Origin: Rhodococcoides trifolii
GTDB taxonomy: Bacteria; Actinomycetota; Actinomycetes; Mycobacteriales; Mycobacteriaceae
DNA: 64,000 nt
NCBI RefSeq assembly: GCF_014635345.1
Contig: NZ_BMCU01000002.1
Location: 248,001 to 312,000, forward strand
Direction: 5' to 3'
Below the pieces are notes generated by a model. That model saw only the letters and a list, made by a program, of their open reading frames with translations. It was not told where the DNA came from and searched no databases. The position numbers were made by a program, and so were the translations under genes. The stretch's first letter is position 1. Every line of letters begins with the position of its first letter. Of this stretch, positions 57,168 to 64,000 are shown one piece after another.

Positions 57168-57809
57168 ATGTCGGACAATACGGAGAATCGCGAGAGCGAA
57201 CCCAGCACCAGGGACCGGATTCTGATCGCGGCCGCGACGATGGTGTCCGAGGATCCGGGAACCCGGCTCAGCGTCCGAGCGGTCGCCGCCCGAGCAGGGG
57301 TCAGTACCGGATCACTGCGTCATTTCTTTCCCACGCAGCGAGCGTTGATGGACGAAGTCGCCGCGGGAATCACCGGCCTGGTGGCGAACAAGAATGTCAT
57401 CGAAGACTCCACCGTTCCTGCCGACGAGCGATTATTGGCGTGTATGCAGCAGGTGTTGTCGGCCACCGGGACCGGTGAGCAAGCCCGAGATACGTGGCGG
57501 CGGACGTTCGGCACGTACCTCGACTCGGAGCTCAACGCTGATGCCATCGACACCTACCTCGCTTTCAGCGCGGCCGGACTTCGGCACATCGAACACTGGC
57601 TGGACGTTCTCGAAACGGAAGGTGCCCTCCCGCCGGGCGACAACACCCAGCGCGCCGCCTACCTCAACGTGGTACTCGACGGGTTGTCCGTGGCACGAGC
57701 CCTCCCGACCGACGCTGCTCGATTGCGCTCGGAGACAGAAGTTCTACAACACGCCATTGCGATGCTTTTCCACACCGCTGTACCTGTGCCGAAGGGCGAC
57801 TCGGCCTGA
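57168..57809 (+). CDS. TetR-family regulator
   Basis: A 213-residue repressor-type protein with N-terminal HTH (TRDRILIAAATMVSEDPGTRLSVRAVAARAGVSTGSLRHFFPTQRALMDEV). The ligand domain is of BetI/TetR_C_6 type. Divergent from the membrane-protein and hydrolase genes, which it likely represses through the adjacent dyad. Ligand unknown. Confidence 0.88.
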   Translation: MSDNTENRESEPSTRDRILIAAATMVSEDPGTRLSVRAVAARAGVSTGSLRHFFPTQRALMDEVAAGITGLVANKNVIEDSTVPADERLLACMQQVLSATGTGEQARDTWRRTFGTYLDSELNADAIDTYLAFSAAGLRHIEHWLDVLETEGALPPGDNTQRAAYLNVVLDGLSVARALPTDAARLRSETEVLQHAIAMLFHTAVPVPKGDSA

Positions 57810-57838
57810 CGTCGCATCGACATCCACGGTGCTCCCGT

Positions 57839-59725
57839 TCATTGCAGACTGCGGCCGCCGAGGTGCTGGGCGAGAAACTTTTCCACCTCTAGGTAGTAGC
57901 GAATACTGTTCTCCGGGTTGACGAATCCGTGACCCTCGTCCTCGAACACGAGGTAGTCGACATCGACGCCACGTGACCGTAGGCGCTCGACGACGTTGTC
58001 CGATTCTGCCTTGACGACCCGAGGGTCGTTGGCGCCCTGCGCAATCAGGAGCGGTGCGCGTATCGCATCGAGCTTGGAGATGGGTGATCGCGCGAGCATG
58101 TCGGCCAGCTGATCGGGATCAGCGGGGTCGCCGACGAAGCGGTACCAGCTGTTGATGATTCCCGGACCGATGAAGGCCGGCTGGCTGCGCATGAAGTTCG
58201 ACAGGTCCGAGATGCCGACGCAATCGATCGCCGCGGCGAAGGTGTCGGGGGTGAACGATGCGCCCACCAGCGCCGCATAGCCGCCGTAGGAACCACCCAT
58301 GATGGCCACCCGCTCGCGATCGGCGTACCCCGCCTCGACCGCCCAATTCACTGCATCGATGAGATCGTCGTGCATCGCGCCCGCGAATTCACCCACCCCG
58401 GCGTTCATGTGCGCGGTGCCGTATCCGACCGACCCGCGAAAGTTGACCTGCAACACGGCATATCCGCGATTCGACAGCATTTGCGCGATGGGATCGAAGG
58501 TCCACGAATCTCTATACCAGGGACCGCCGTGCACCACCATAACCATCGGCAGATTCTCGGGTTCCACACCCACCGGAAGCGTCAGATACGACGGCAGAGT
58601 CAGACCGTCACGCGCCGCAATGCTCACCGGCACCATTGGGGCCATGTCCTGTGGATCCAGATGTGGGTAGGGGCGGAAAAGTAGGCGACTCGATCCGGTG
58701 GCGTGATCGTAGTAGTAGGTCACGGACGGATCGCGGTCGTGGACGAAGCTGACGATCCATTTCTCTCCGCTCTCGTCGGAGGACAGTGCTCCGATGTCAC
58801 CGTCGAACAGTTGCTCGAGATTCTTCAGGATTTCTTCGAAACCCGATTCCAGTGCATGGATCACTTGGCGTTCGCCCAAGTACCGCACACCGATGAGCTC
58901 TCCGGTCGCACGGTTGCAGATCAGCGGTGACGAGGTTTGCTGGACGGCTCGTCGCACCCCATCGAGTTCGAGCGTCGGGTGACTGTCGACGACGGTCTCC
59001 TCACCGGTCTCGAGGTCGAGGCGGATCAGACATGTCAAGTGGCGCATTCTGTTGGAACCGAGCCACATTCCGGTACCGTCCGCGGTAATCTGCATCGGAC
59101 TGATGCCCAGCGGGTAATCGGTGCCGTCGAAGGACGCCACCGTGGTTTCTGCGCCGGACTCGTCCACACGCGTGATGTCGATGGTGCCGTCCGTGGTCAT
59201 CGCGTAAGCGAACACCGTGCCTTCGGCGCCGAGCATCGGATAACGGCCCACACCCGGGCTTTGCCGGATCATTGTCAGTTCACCTGTGGCAATCTCGATC
59301 TCGTACAGATCGAACTCGGCGATGTTCCGCGAGTTGATCAGGACGGTGTAGACACCTACCCGACCGCGCACGGGTTCGAGGGCCACTGCGCGGGAACCGG
59401 GGAACGGCGTCAGATCGACTGCCGCGCAATCTGGATCCTCCAGGTCGACGCGGAACACGTGGTTGTTCTCGTCACCGCCGGTGTCCTGCAGATACAGCAG
59501 CCAGCGGGGGTCGTCCGTCCATTGAAAATCGTGCACACTGCGGGTCTCGTCCGCGGTGACGCAACGTGGTTCACTACCGGGCGAGAGGTCCTCGATCCAC
59601 ACGTTCAGGCGGTTCTTCCACGGCGCGAGGAACGCCATCGTGTTGCCGTCCGGTGAGATCGTGGCACCGGAGCGAACGGGTGGGCCGAAGAAGTCCTCGA
59701 TCGAAATCAATGGGGGTGCAGTCAT
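57839..59725 (-). CDS. S9-family prolyl-oligopeptidase-like serine peptidase
   Basis: A 628-residue cytosolic peptidase: N-terminal beta-propeller (about 20-375, repeated SPDGNTMAF-like blades) and C-terminal alpha/beta hydrolase (385-628) with Ser in GGSYGGYAAL, Asp in GANDPRVVKAES and His in DEGHGFVNPENS. It resembles acylaminoacyl- or dipeptidyl-peptidases. No signal peptide. It starts 24 bases after the stop of a secreted hydrolase gene, suggesting joint peptide breakdown outside then inside the cell. Confidence 0.9.
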   Translation of the reverse strand: MTAPPLISIEDFFGPPVRSGATISPDGNTMAFLAPWKNRLNVWIEDLSPGSEPRCVTADETRSVHDFQWTDDPRWLLYLQDTGGDENNHVFRVDLEDPDCAAVDLTPFPGSRAVALEPVRGRVGVYTVLINSRNIAEFDLYEIEIATGELTMIRQSPGVGRYPMLGAEGTVFAYAMTTDGTIDITRVDESGAETTVASFDGTDYPLGISPMQITADGTGMWLGSNRMRHLTCLIRLDLETGEETVVDSHPTLELDGVRRAVQQTSSPLICNRATGELIGVRYLGERQVIHALESGFEEILKNLEQLFDGDIGALSSDESGEKWIVSFVHDRDPSVTYYYDHATGSSRLLFRPYPHLDPQDMAPMVPVSIAARDGLTLPSYLTLPVGVEPENLPMVMVVHGGPWYRDSWTFDPIAQMLSNRGYAVLQVNFRGSVGYGTAHMNAGVGEFAGAMHDDLIDAVNWAVEAGYADRERVAIMGGSYGGYAALVGASFTPDTFAAAIDCVGISDLSNFMRSQPAFIGPGIINSWYRFVGDPADPDQLADMLARSPISKLDAIRAPLLIAQGANDPRVVKAESDNVVERLRSRGVDVDYLVFEDEGHGFVNPENSIRYYLEVEKFLAQHLGGRSLQ

Positions 59726-59748
59726 GATTCGTCCTTCTCGTTCGGCTA

Positions 59749-61317
59749 TTACAGGGCGCAGCGCGCGTCGGTCGGTGGGGATTTGAGGTTGACCAGGTAG
59801 TTCGCGACAATGTCGTTGACGCAGGTGCTCGTTGCACCGAACGCCACTGTGTGTTGTTCGCCGTCGACGGGAAGTAGAGAACCGCCCAGTGTGTTCGCCA
59901 AATTGACGCCCCCCTCGTACGGTGTGGACGGGTCGCCGGTGACGGAGATGGTCAGAGTGTCGGGGAGTCCCTCGATGTCGGTGGCGTACGGGATATCGAG
60001 AGTTGGCTCCGCAGGCCAGAATTCGCAGGGGTCTCGCGCGCCGTCCGGTCCGAGGCCCGCGTCCGTGAACGGTGCTATCTCCTGGATCTGCCGCTTGAGA
60101 TCAACTTCTTGCTCCGGGGTGTTGCGCTGTTCGTCCATGCAGTTGATGGCATACAGCGCTTCGGAGAAGTTCGGGACGGTGCCGTCGGCGTCGCGTCCGC
60201 CGAAGATATCGTTGATCTTGAGAAGCGTATCGGCCTGTCCTGCTTGGATTTCGGCGATGCCTTTCGTTATGACCGGCCATGCCGAGGAGTCGTAAAGCCC
60301 AGCAACGACGGCACCGTAGGCTGCGTCGAAGTCCATGACGCGGCCATCGGGGGTGACGATCGGGTTGTCGATCAACGGTCTGACGATCTGTTGGAAGTTG
60401 TCGACAGCCTTGCTCGGATCGGTGCCCAGCGGGCAGTCAGGTGCGTTCGCGCATGCCGCCGCCATGTCGTCGAACGCTTTCTGGAAGTTGCTGTATTGGT
60501 AGACCCTGCGTTCTGCGGTGCCCTGCCCCGGATCGATTCCGCCGTCGAGGACCATCGCGCGCACGTTCTGGGGGAACATCTCGGCGTAGACCGCACCGAG
60601 TCGTGTTCCGTAGCTCTGGCCGAAGTAGCTCAGGGTGTCGTCGCCGAGCACGGCGCGGAGAATGTCCATGTCGCGGGCAGCGTCCCGAGTGCCGACGTGT
60701 TCGAGGACATCGTCGCCTCCTGATCGTTCGGAGCATTTGCTCACCAGCTGACGCGCACCGTCCTCGGTGAGTGTTCTCGAGCCGGTGAGGACCGTGGTGT
60801 AGGCCTGCCCTGCCTCGTATTCCTCGTCGGTGAAGCAATCGATGGCCGGTGTGGACGCACCGACTCCGCGCGGATCGAATCCGATCAGGTCGAATCGTTC
60901 GGTGAGCGGGCTCTGCGCCCAGGTGGACGTCGCGCCTGACGCGGCCATGCTCATTCCCGGTCCACCCGGTCCGCCGGAGTTGAGCAGGAGCGAGCCCACC
61001 TTCTCTCCACGTGCGGGGGCCTTGAGCAGCGCGATCTGAGCCGTGCGCCCGCCCGGATCGTTGTAGTCCAGTGGCACGTCCACGCGAGCGCACTCGAATC
61101 CGGGGTCACTGGCGAACAGCTGCTCGTCGGACGTCGTGGTGCCGTACCCCGCACACGGCTCGAATGCCACGACTTGGTCGTAGAACTGCTGCAACTGTGC
61201 CGAAGACTCGGAGTCGCCGGCTGGTTCCGGCGGCGACTGGCTGCAGGCACCGAGCAGCAGCATCGACGCTGACGCTACAGCGAAAAGCCTCGCTCTCTTG
61301 TTGTCGAATATGGGCAT
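59749..61317 (-). CDS. TAP-family alpha/beta hydrolase lipoprotein, full length
   Basis: A 522-residue secreted hydrolase of the tripeptidyl-aminopeptidase-like family. Signal peptide and lipobox LLGACS end near residue 25; Ser is in FGQSYGTRLGA, Asp in ISVTGDPSTPYEGG and His in DGEQHTVAFG. It includes the ~100-residue segment (IAEIQAGQADTLLKINDIFGG onward) absent from the paralogue. ATG at 61317 begins the signal peptide and has AGGAG upstream. It probably removes short peptides from protein N-termini outside the cell. Confidence 0.9.
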   Translation of the reverse strand: MPIFDNKRARLFAVASASMLLLGACSQSPPEPAGDSESSAQLQQFYDQVVAFEPCAGYGTTTSDEQLFASDPGFECARVDVPLDYNDPGGRTAQIALLKAPARGEKVGSLLLNSGGPGGPGMSMAASGATSTWAQSPLTERFDLIGFDPRGVGASTPAIDCFTDEEYEAGQAYTTVLTGSRTLTEDGARQLVSKCSERSGGDDVLEHVGTRDAARDMDILRAVLGDDTLSYFGQSYGTRLGAVYAEMFPQNVRAMVLDGGIDPGQGTAERRVYQYSNFQKAFDDMAAACANAPDCPLGTDPSKAVDNFQQIVRPLIDNPIVTPDGRVMDFDAAYGAVVAGLYDSSAWPVITKGIAEIQAGQADTLLKINDIFGGRDADGTVPNFSEALYAINCMDEQRNTPEQEVDLKRQIQEIAPFTDAGLGPDGARDPCEFWPAEPTLDIPYATDIEGLPDTLTISVTGDPSTPYEGGVNLANTLGGSLLPVDGEQHTVAFGATSTCVNDIVANYLVNLKSPPTDARCAL

Positions 61318-61374
61318 GATTGGTCGACTCCTGTCGAATTGCACTGTGCTGGTCTTTGATTCGGTGCTGATGTT

Positions 61375-62097
61375 TTACTCGGGATCGGTGGCGTTGAGTG
61401 CCGCAACCTGTCGCAGCACGTCGCGTTGGGCGGGGTTGTACAGGTCTTCCACGGCGACTGCGAGTGCACGAGTCACCCGTTGTCTGTCGCCGTCGGTTTC
61501 GGTGTCGGTGAACAGGGCCGGGAAACGAGCCGCAAGCCGGCGAACGTGCGGGGCCATCCGTTCGGCAAGATCCCGCGTGGACTCGCTGTCGGAATCGGCT
61601 GGGAGGTTGTCGAATTCCGCATCGGTAGGTAGCTGCGGAGTGGACCGAAGTAGGTTGCAGTAGGCGTCGAGGGCCGTCGGACTCAGTACCGTGCTGGCGA
61701 AGGTGATGAACTGCCGGTCTGCTGTCGTCAGATGGGCTGCAGCGGCTCCGAGTTCGGGTGGCAGATCGGTCGGAAGGGACTCGTGAAGAAGTATCGCGAT
61801 CTCCAACCGTGCTCGCTGAAGGCGCTCGATCGTCGCGCCGAGTTCAGCATCCAGGGTGCGCAATGCCTGTTCGGGATGATCGCGTCCGTCACCCTGAGCG
61901 GCTATGTCGGCCAACGAGAATCCCAGTTCGGTCAGGCGTTTGATCTGCATCAGCCGTACGAGATGCGTGACGCCGTACTGCTTGTAGCCGTTGGATGCAC
62001 GCTCGGGCTCATCGAGTAGTCCGACATCGTGGTAGTGCCGCACCGACTTGAGGGTGGTGCCGGCGAGATCGGCGATCTGTCGTGTGCTCCAGCCCAT
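61375..62097 (-). CDS. MerR-family regulator
   Basis: A 240-residue regulator. The N-terminal MerR HTH reads STRQIADLAGTTLKSVRHYHDVGLLDEPERASNGYKQYGVTHLVRLMQIKRL, then a dimerisation helix and a 130-residue C-terminal domain resembling TipAS-like ligand-binding regions. No metal-binding cysteine pair, so a small-molecule ligand is likely. It lies 57 bases upstream of the hydrolase-peptidase genes in the same direction and may control them. Confidence 0.85.
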   Translation of the reverse strand: MGWSTRQIADLAGTTLKSVRHYHDVGLLDEPERASNGYKQYGVTHLVRLMQIKRLTELGFSLADIAAQGDGRDHPEQALRTLDAELGATIERLQRARLEIAILLHESLPTDLPPELGAAAAHLTTADRQFITFASTVLSPTALDAYCNLLRSTPQLPTDAEFDNLPADSDSESTRDLAERMAPHVRRLAARFPALFTDTETDGDRQRVTRALAVAVEDLYNPAQRDVLRQVAALNATDPE

Positions 62098-62182
62098 CTC
62101 TCTCCTCCGGTTTCGATCAGGTCAGAACCAGTGTCGACTGTGACCCAACGGCATAGTCAAGAGTCAACTCGTCCAGCAGCGT

Positions 62183-62869
62183 CTACGCGGGGTTCGAGTG
62201 AACCAACTGCGCTGTGGAGCGGCGGAAGGCCCAGACAGTGACGAGTATTGCCAGTGCGAGCAACGGGGTGCCCATCGCGATCCGGGCGAACGCGAGCCAC
62301 CCGGTGGCGTCAGTGTCGTACAGCCAGTCTTGGACGACGTAGCGAGCGCCGAACAATACGACGAAGGTCGTCGTCGCGGTGTAGTGGGCGCGGACAACCG
62401 AGCGAGAAGATCGCCAGGCGTACTCGTTGCCGTGCAGCGCATTCCACAGCAGTCCGGTCAACGGTCGTCGGGCAAGTATGGAGATCAGCATCAGAGCCGC
62501 GCCGCCCAAGCTCAGCCAGATCCCAATGAGGAAATAGCCACCTGCCGACCCGGTCCAGGCGGCGACACCGCCTGCAACGACAACGCCCAATAGTCCGCCA
62601 CTGGCCTGAGCGATCGGCTCGCCTCGCTTGAGACGAAGAACAGTGACTACCAGAGCGATGGCGATCGCGACGCCGACGGCGATCGGAAGGGCCACCAGAG
62701 CGCTGGCGGTGACGAATGCCACGACCGGAATCGCGGTATAGATCATCCCACTGGTTCCGCCTAGGTTGTCGAGCAGAAGCTGTGTGGCATCTACCTTCTC
62801 GATGGCCTTGTCATCTTGGACTGTCTGCTGCTCGTGCCCGTCGGCTGATGTCGATTCCGGCATTATCAT
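62183..62869 (-). CDS. DUF3159 membrane protein
   Basis: A 228-residue actinobacterial membrane protein with about six helices and the DUF3159 pattern LLLDNLGGTSGMIYTAIPVVAFV, RRPLTGLLWNALHG and ARYVVQDWLY. It starts just after a polar N-terminal tail. Function unknown. It is the last gene before the distal tRNA repeat. Confidence 0.82.
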   Translation of the reverse strand: MIMPESTSADGHEQQTVQDDKAIEKVDATQLLLDNLGGTSGMIYTAIPVVAFVTASALVALPIAVGVAIAIALVVTVLRLKRGEPIAQASGGLLGVVVAGGVAAWTGSAGGYFLIGIWLSLGGAALMLISILARRPLTGLLWNALHGNEYAWRSSRSVVRAHYTATTTFVVLFGARYVVQDWLYDTDATGWLAFARIAMGTPLLALAILVTVWAFRRSTAQLVHSNPA

Positions 62870-63190
62870 GGTGCCCTCCTCGTCGATGCTGTGGTTGGCT
62901 CGTGCAGTTCTTACTGTCGTCTCGGCGAGAGGTGAACAACAGTGCAGGCAGACATCGGAACCAGTTACAACATCATCTGCGGGCCATGACGAATGTCATG
63001 CCCTGTACTCGTGCTCAGGCAAACGCCGTCGGCCATCGTTCGTGATCGTTCAGCGGATCACGGGTGTCACCGCGGTGTCACAGACAGGTACGAACGCTCG
63101 TGAATGGGCACGGCCGGCCGCGACCGAAACGCCCCGTTCAGGCGTACTTCTACGACTCATCCCGATCCCCCTCGAACACGTCGGGACTGT
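62870..63190. other. Gene-poor junction before distal tRNA repeat
   Basis: About 320 bases without a convincing gene. It holds the DUF3159 promoter and GGTGTCACCGCGGTGTCAC-type repeats (about 63064-63080), echoing the TGTCAC elements at the other island edge (6170-6205). It could contain recombination accessory sites; this is speculation. Confidence 0.4.
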
Positions 63191-63232
63191 CTGTTAATCG
63201 AAGGTTTCTGGTTCAAGTCCAGATGGGGGAGC
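63191..63232 (+). repeat. Right copy of tRNA-Asn direct repeat (putative attR)
   Basis: Forty-two bases repeating the anticodon loop to the 3' end of tRNA-Asn plus one base, with one base fewer in the variable region. The 5' half of a tRNA is missing, so it is not a functional tRNA gene. With 6052-6094 it brackets about 57 kb. Confidence 0.8.
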
Positions 63233-63236
63233 ACCA

Positions 63237-63270
63237 AAAGCCTCTCACCTGTCCAGGTGGGGGGCTTTCG
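63237..63270 (+). terminator. Terminator after the distal tRNA repeat
   Basis: AAAGCCTCTCACCT pairs with AGGTGGGGGGCTTT around loop GTCC (14 bp, two G-U pairs). It resembles the hairpin after the intact tRNA in position and sequence, as expected if this was the original tRNA-Asn 3' end and terminator before integration. Confidence 0.78.
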
Positions 63271-63443
63271 TGCTGTTCGGGACCTGGCGGCGATTTCAGA
63301 GCCCCGGTCTCAAGCGGGATGTCCCGCACAGCTGTGCGGCCCTTGTGCCAGATTCCCGTCCAACCGCTACGGGAGTAGGCGCTCCGGCCCCGCATGAAAG
63401 CATAAACGTTGGTAGTGCCAAAAGTTGGTGTTACTCTAACTTC

Positions 63444-64000
63444 ATGACCAAGAGCGGAGGCCTTCGCGATCGCAAGAAGGCGCAGACCCGCGAACGCATC
63501 GCCGATGCGGCCGCTGCGCTGTTCGCCGAGCGGGGATACGACGCCGTCACCATGTTCGACGTCGCAATGGCTTCGGATGTCTCCGATCAGACTGTGTACA
63601 ACTACTTCTCGGCTAAACAGGACCTGGTTCTCGATCGGGCCGAGCAATTTCGCGAGATGTATCGCGACGCCGTGCGGCAACGGCGTCCGGGCTGCTCTCC
63701 GGCCGCTGCTCTAGGGCCGCTCGTCGAGGCCGATATCGAGCGATACCGACACACCGACCTCGATCTCGCTCGCGGCCAGTTCCCGGCGCAGAGCGTCGAA
63801 AGTGGTGTTTTGCGACGATTCACGCTGGAGGAGCGGGAGCGCCAGGTCGAGGTCATGACCGAAGCCGTCGTCGCCACAACGCCAGAGCTGGCGAAGGTCG
63901 TTGCACTCTCGCACTGCGCGGCCATAGTCGCTGTCATACAAGCGATTTACGACCAGATCGGGTCGAGTGTGCTGGACCGTTCCCCCCAGAATGCGTCTGC
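63444..64000 (+). CDS. TetR-family regulator (3' end beyond window)
   Basis: The N-terminal 185 residues of a TetR regulator: HTH in RKKAQTRERIADAAAALFAERGYDAVTMFDVAMASDVSDQTVYNYFSAKQDLVLDRAEQF. The frame runs off the right edge, so the protein is truncated only by the window. A TTGG/CCAA-rich stretch (63407-63428) upstream may be its operator. It follows the distal tRNA repeat and is probably core chromosome. Confidence 0.85.
   Translation, partial: MTKSGGLRDRKKAQTRERIADAAAALFAERGYDAVTMFDVAMASDVSDQTVYNYFSAKQDLVLDRAEQFREMYRDAVRQRRPGCSPAAALGPLVEADIERYRHTDLDLARGQFPAQSVESGVLRRFTLEERERQVEVMTEAVVATTPELAKVVALSHCAAIVAVIQAIYDQIGSSVLDRSPQNAS

Noticed and set aside
58649..58665. Another TGGATCCA copy
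   Set aside because: It lies in the middle of the S9 peptidase coding sequence, away from any start codon, and lacks the neighbouring ATCC half-site; treated as chance.
63166..63232. A second full tRNA-Asn gene
   Set aside because: A TCCCCCT run occurs upstream, but the distance to the anticodon loop is about 6 bases too short and no D-arm can be drawn; only the 3' half is present.

Overview
The window is high-GC actinobacterial DNA. Dense, often ATGA/GTGA-overlapping genes, a YdcF-dgt-dnaG-tRNA-Asn block, a cobalt-type nitrile hydratase operon, actinobacterial pyruvate carboxylase and a DUF3159 protein all point to Rhodococcus or a close Nocardiales relative. The genus is inferred from gene content, not measured.

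Bases 1-6093 look like core chromosome: a NarL-type two-component pair, a YdcF-family envelope protein, dgt (dNTP triphosphohydrolase), dnaG (primase), a small YtxH-like protein and tRNA-Asn(GTT). The last 43 bases of the tRNA region recur almost exactly at 63191-63232, followed by a similar hairpin terminator. The roughly 57 kb between them is almost purely catabolic and regulatory, so it is best read as a genomic island (or its remnant) integrated at tRNA-Asn. No intact integrase is visible. Core-type sequence probably resumes after 63270 with a truncated TetR gene.

Island, left part (6.7-26 kb): an SDR, a cupin and a DapA-like aldolase; a Tat-exported intradiol dioxygenase lipoprotein in one operon with its own tatA-tatC-tatB; a complete beta-glucoside PTS operon (bglF-bglA-bglG) with a BglG-type RNA antiterminator and leader terminator; an acyl-CoA ligase/thiolase/FAD-oxidase operon facing a 3-hydroxyisobutyrate-dehydrogenase-like gene and an SDR; and a lutABC lactate operon behind three TGGTCCGACCA operators.

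Island, centre (26-54 kb): seven copies of a TGGATCCA-centred operator (best form GTATCCTGGATCCAC) precede an MHS-type transporter, two amidohydrolase-fold enzymes with a stand-alone Rieske ferredoxin, a ketol-acid reductoisomerase, a VanB-type reductase, a VanR-like GntR gene, pyruvate carboxylase/PucR regulator and a gamma-carbonic anhydrase. This appears to be one dispersed regulon, and its oxygenase chemistry may be carried by the amidohydrolase-fold pair. Nested inside it is a nitrile module: MarR and AmiC-like regulators, amidase, cobalt-type nitrile hydratase beta and alpha, activator, Co/Ni permease and an NCS1 permease, followed by CoA-transferase, enoyl-CoA hydratase, aldehyde dehydrogenase, 3-hydroxyisobutyrate dehydrogenase and a LysR regulator.

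Island, right part (54.6-62.9 kb): two secreted TAP-family alpha/beta hydrolases (one lacking about 100 internal residues), a cytosolic S9 peptidase, TetR and MerR regulators and membrane proteins, which together suggest peptide use.
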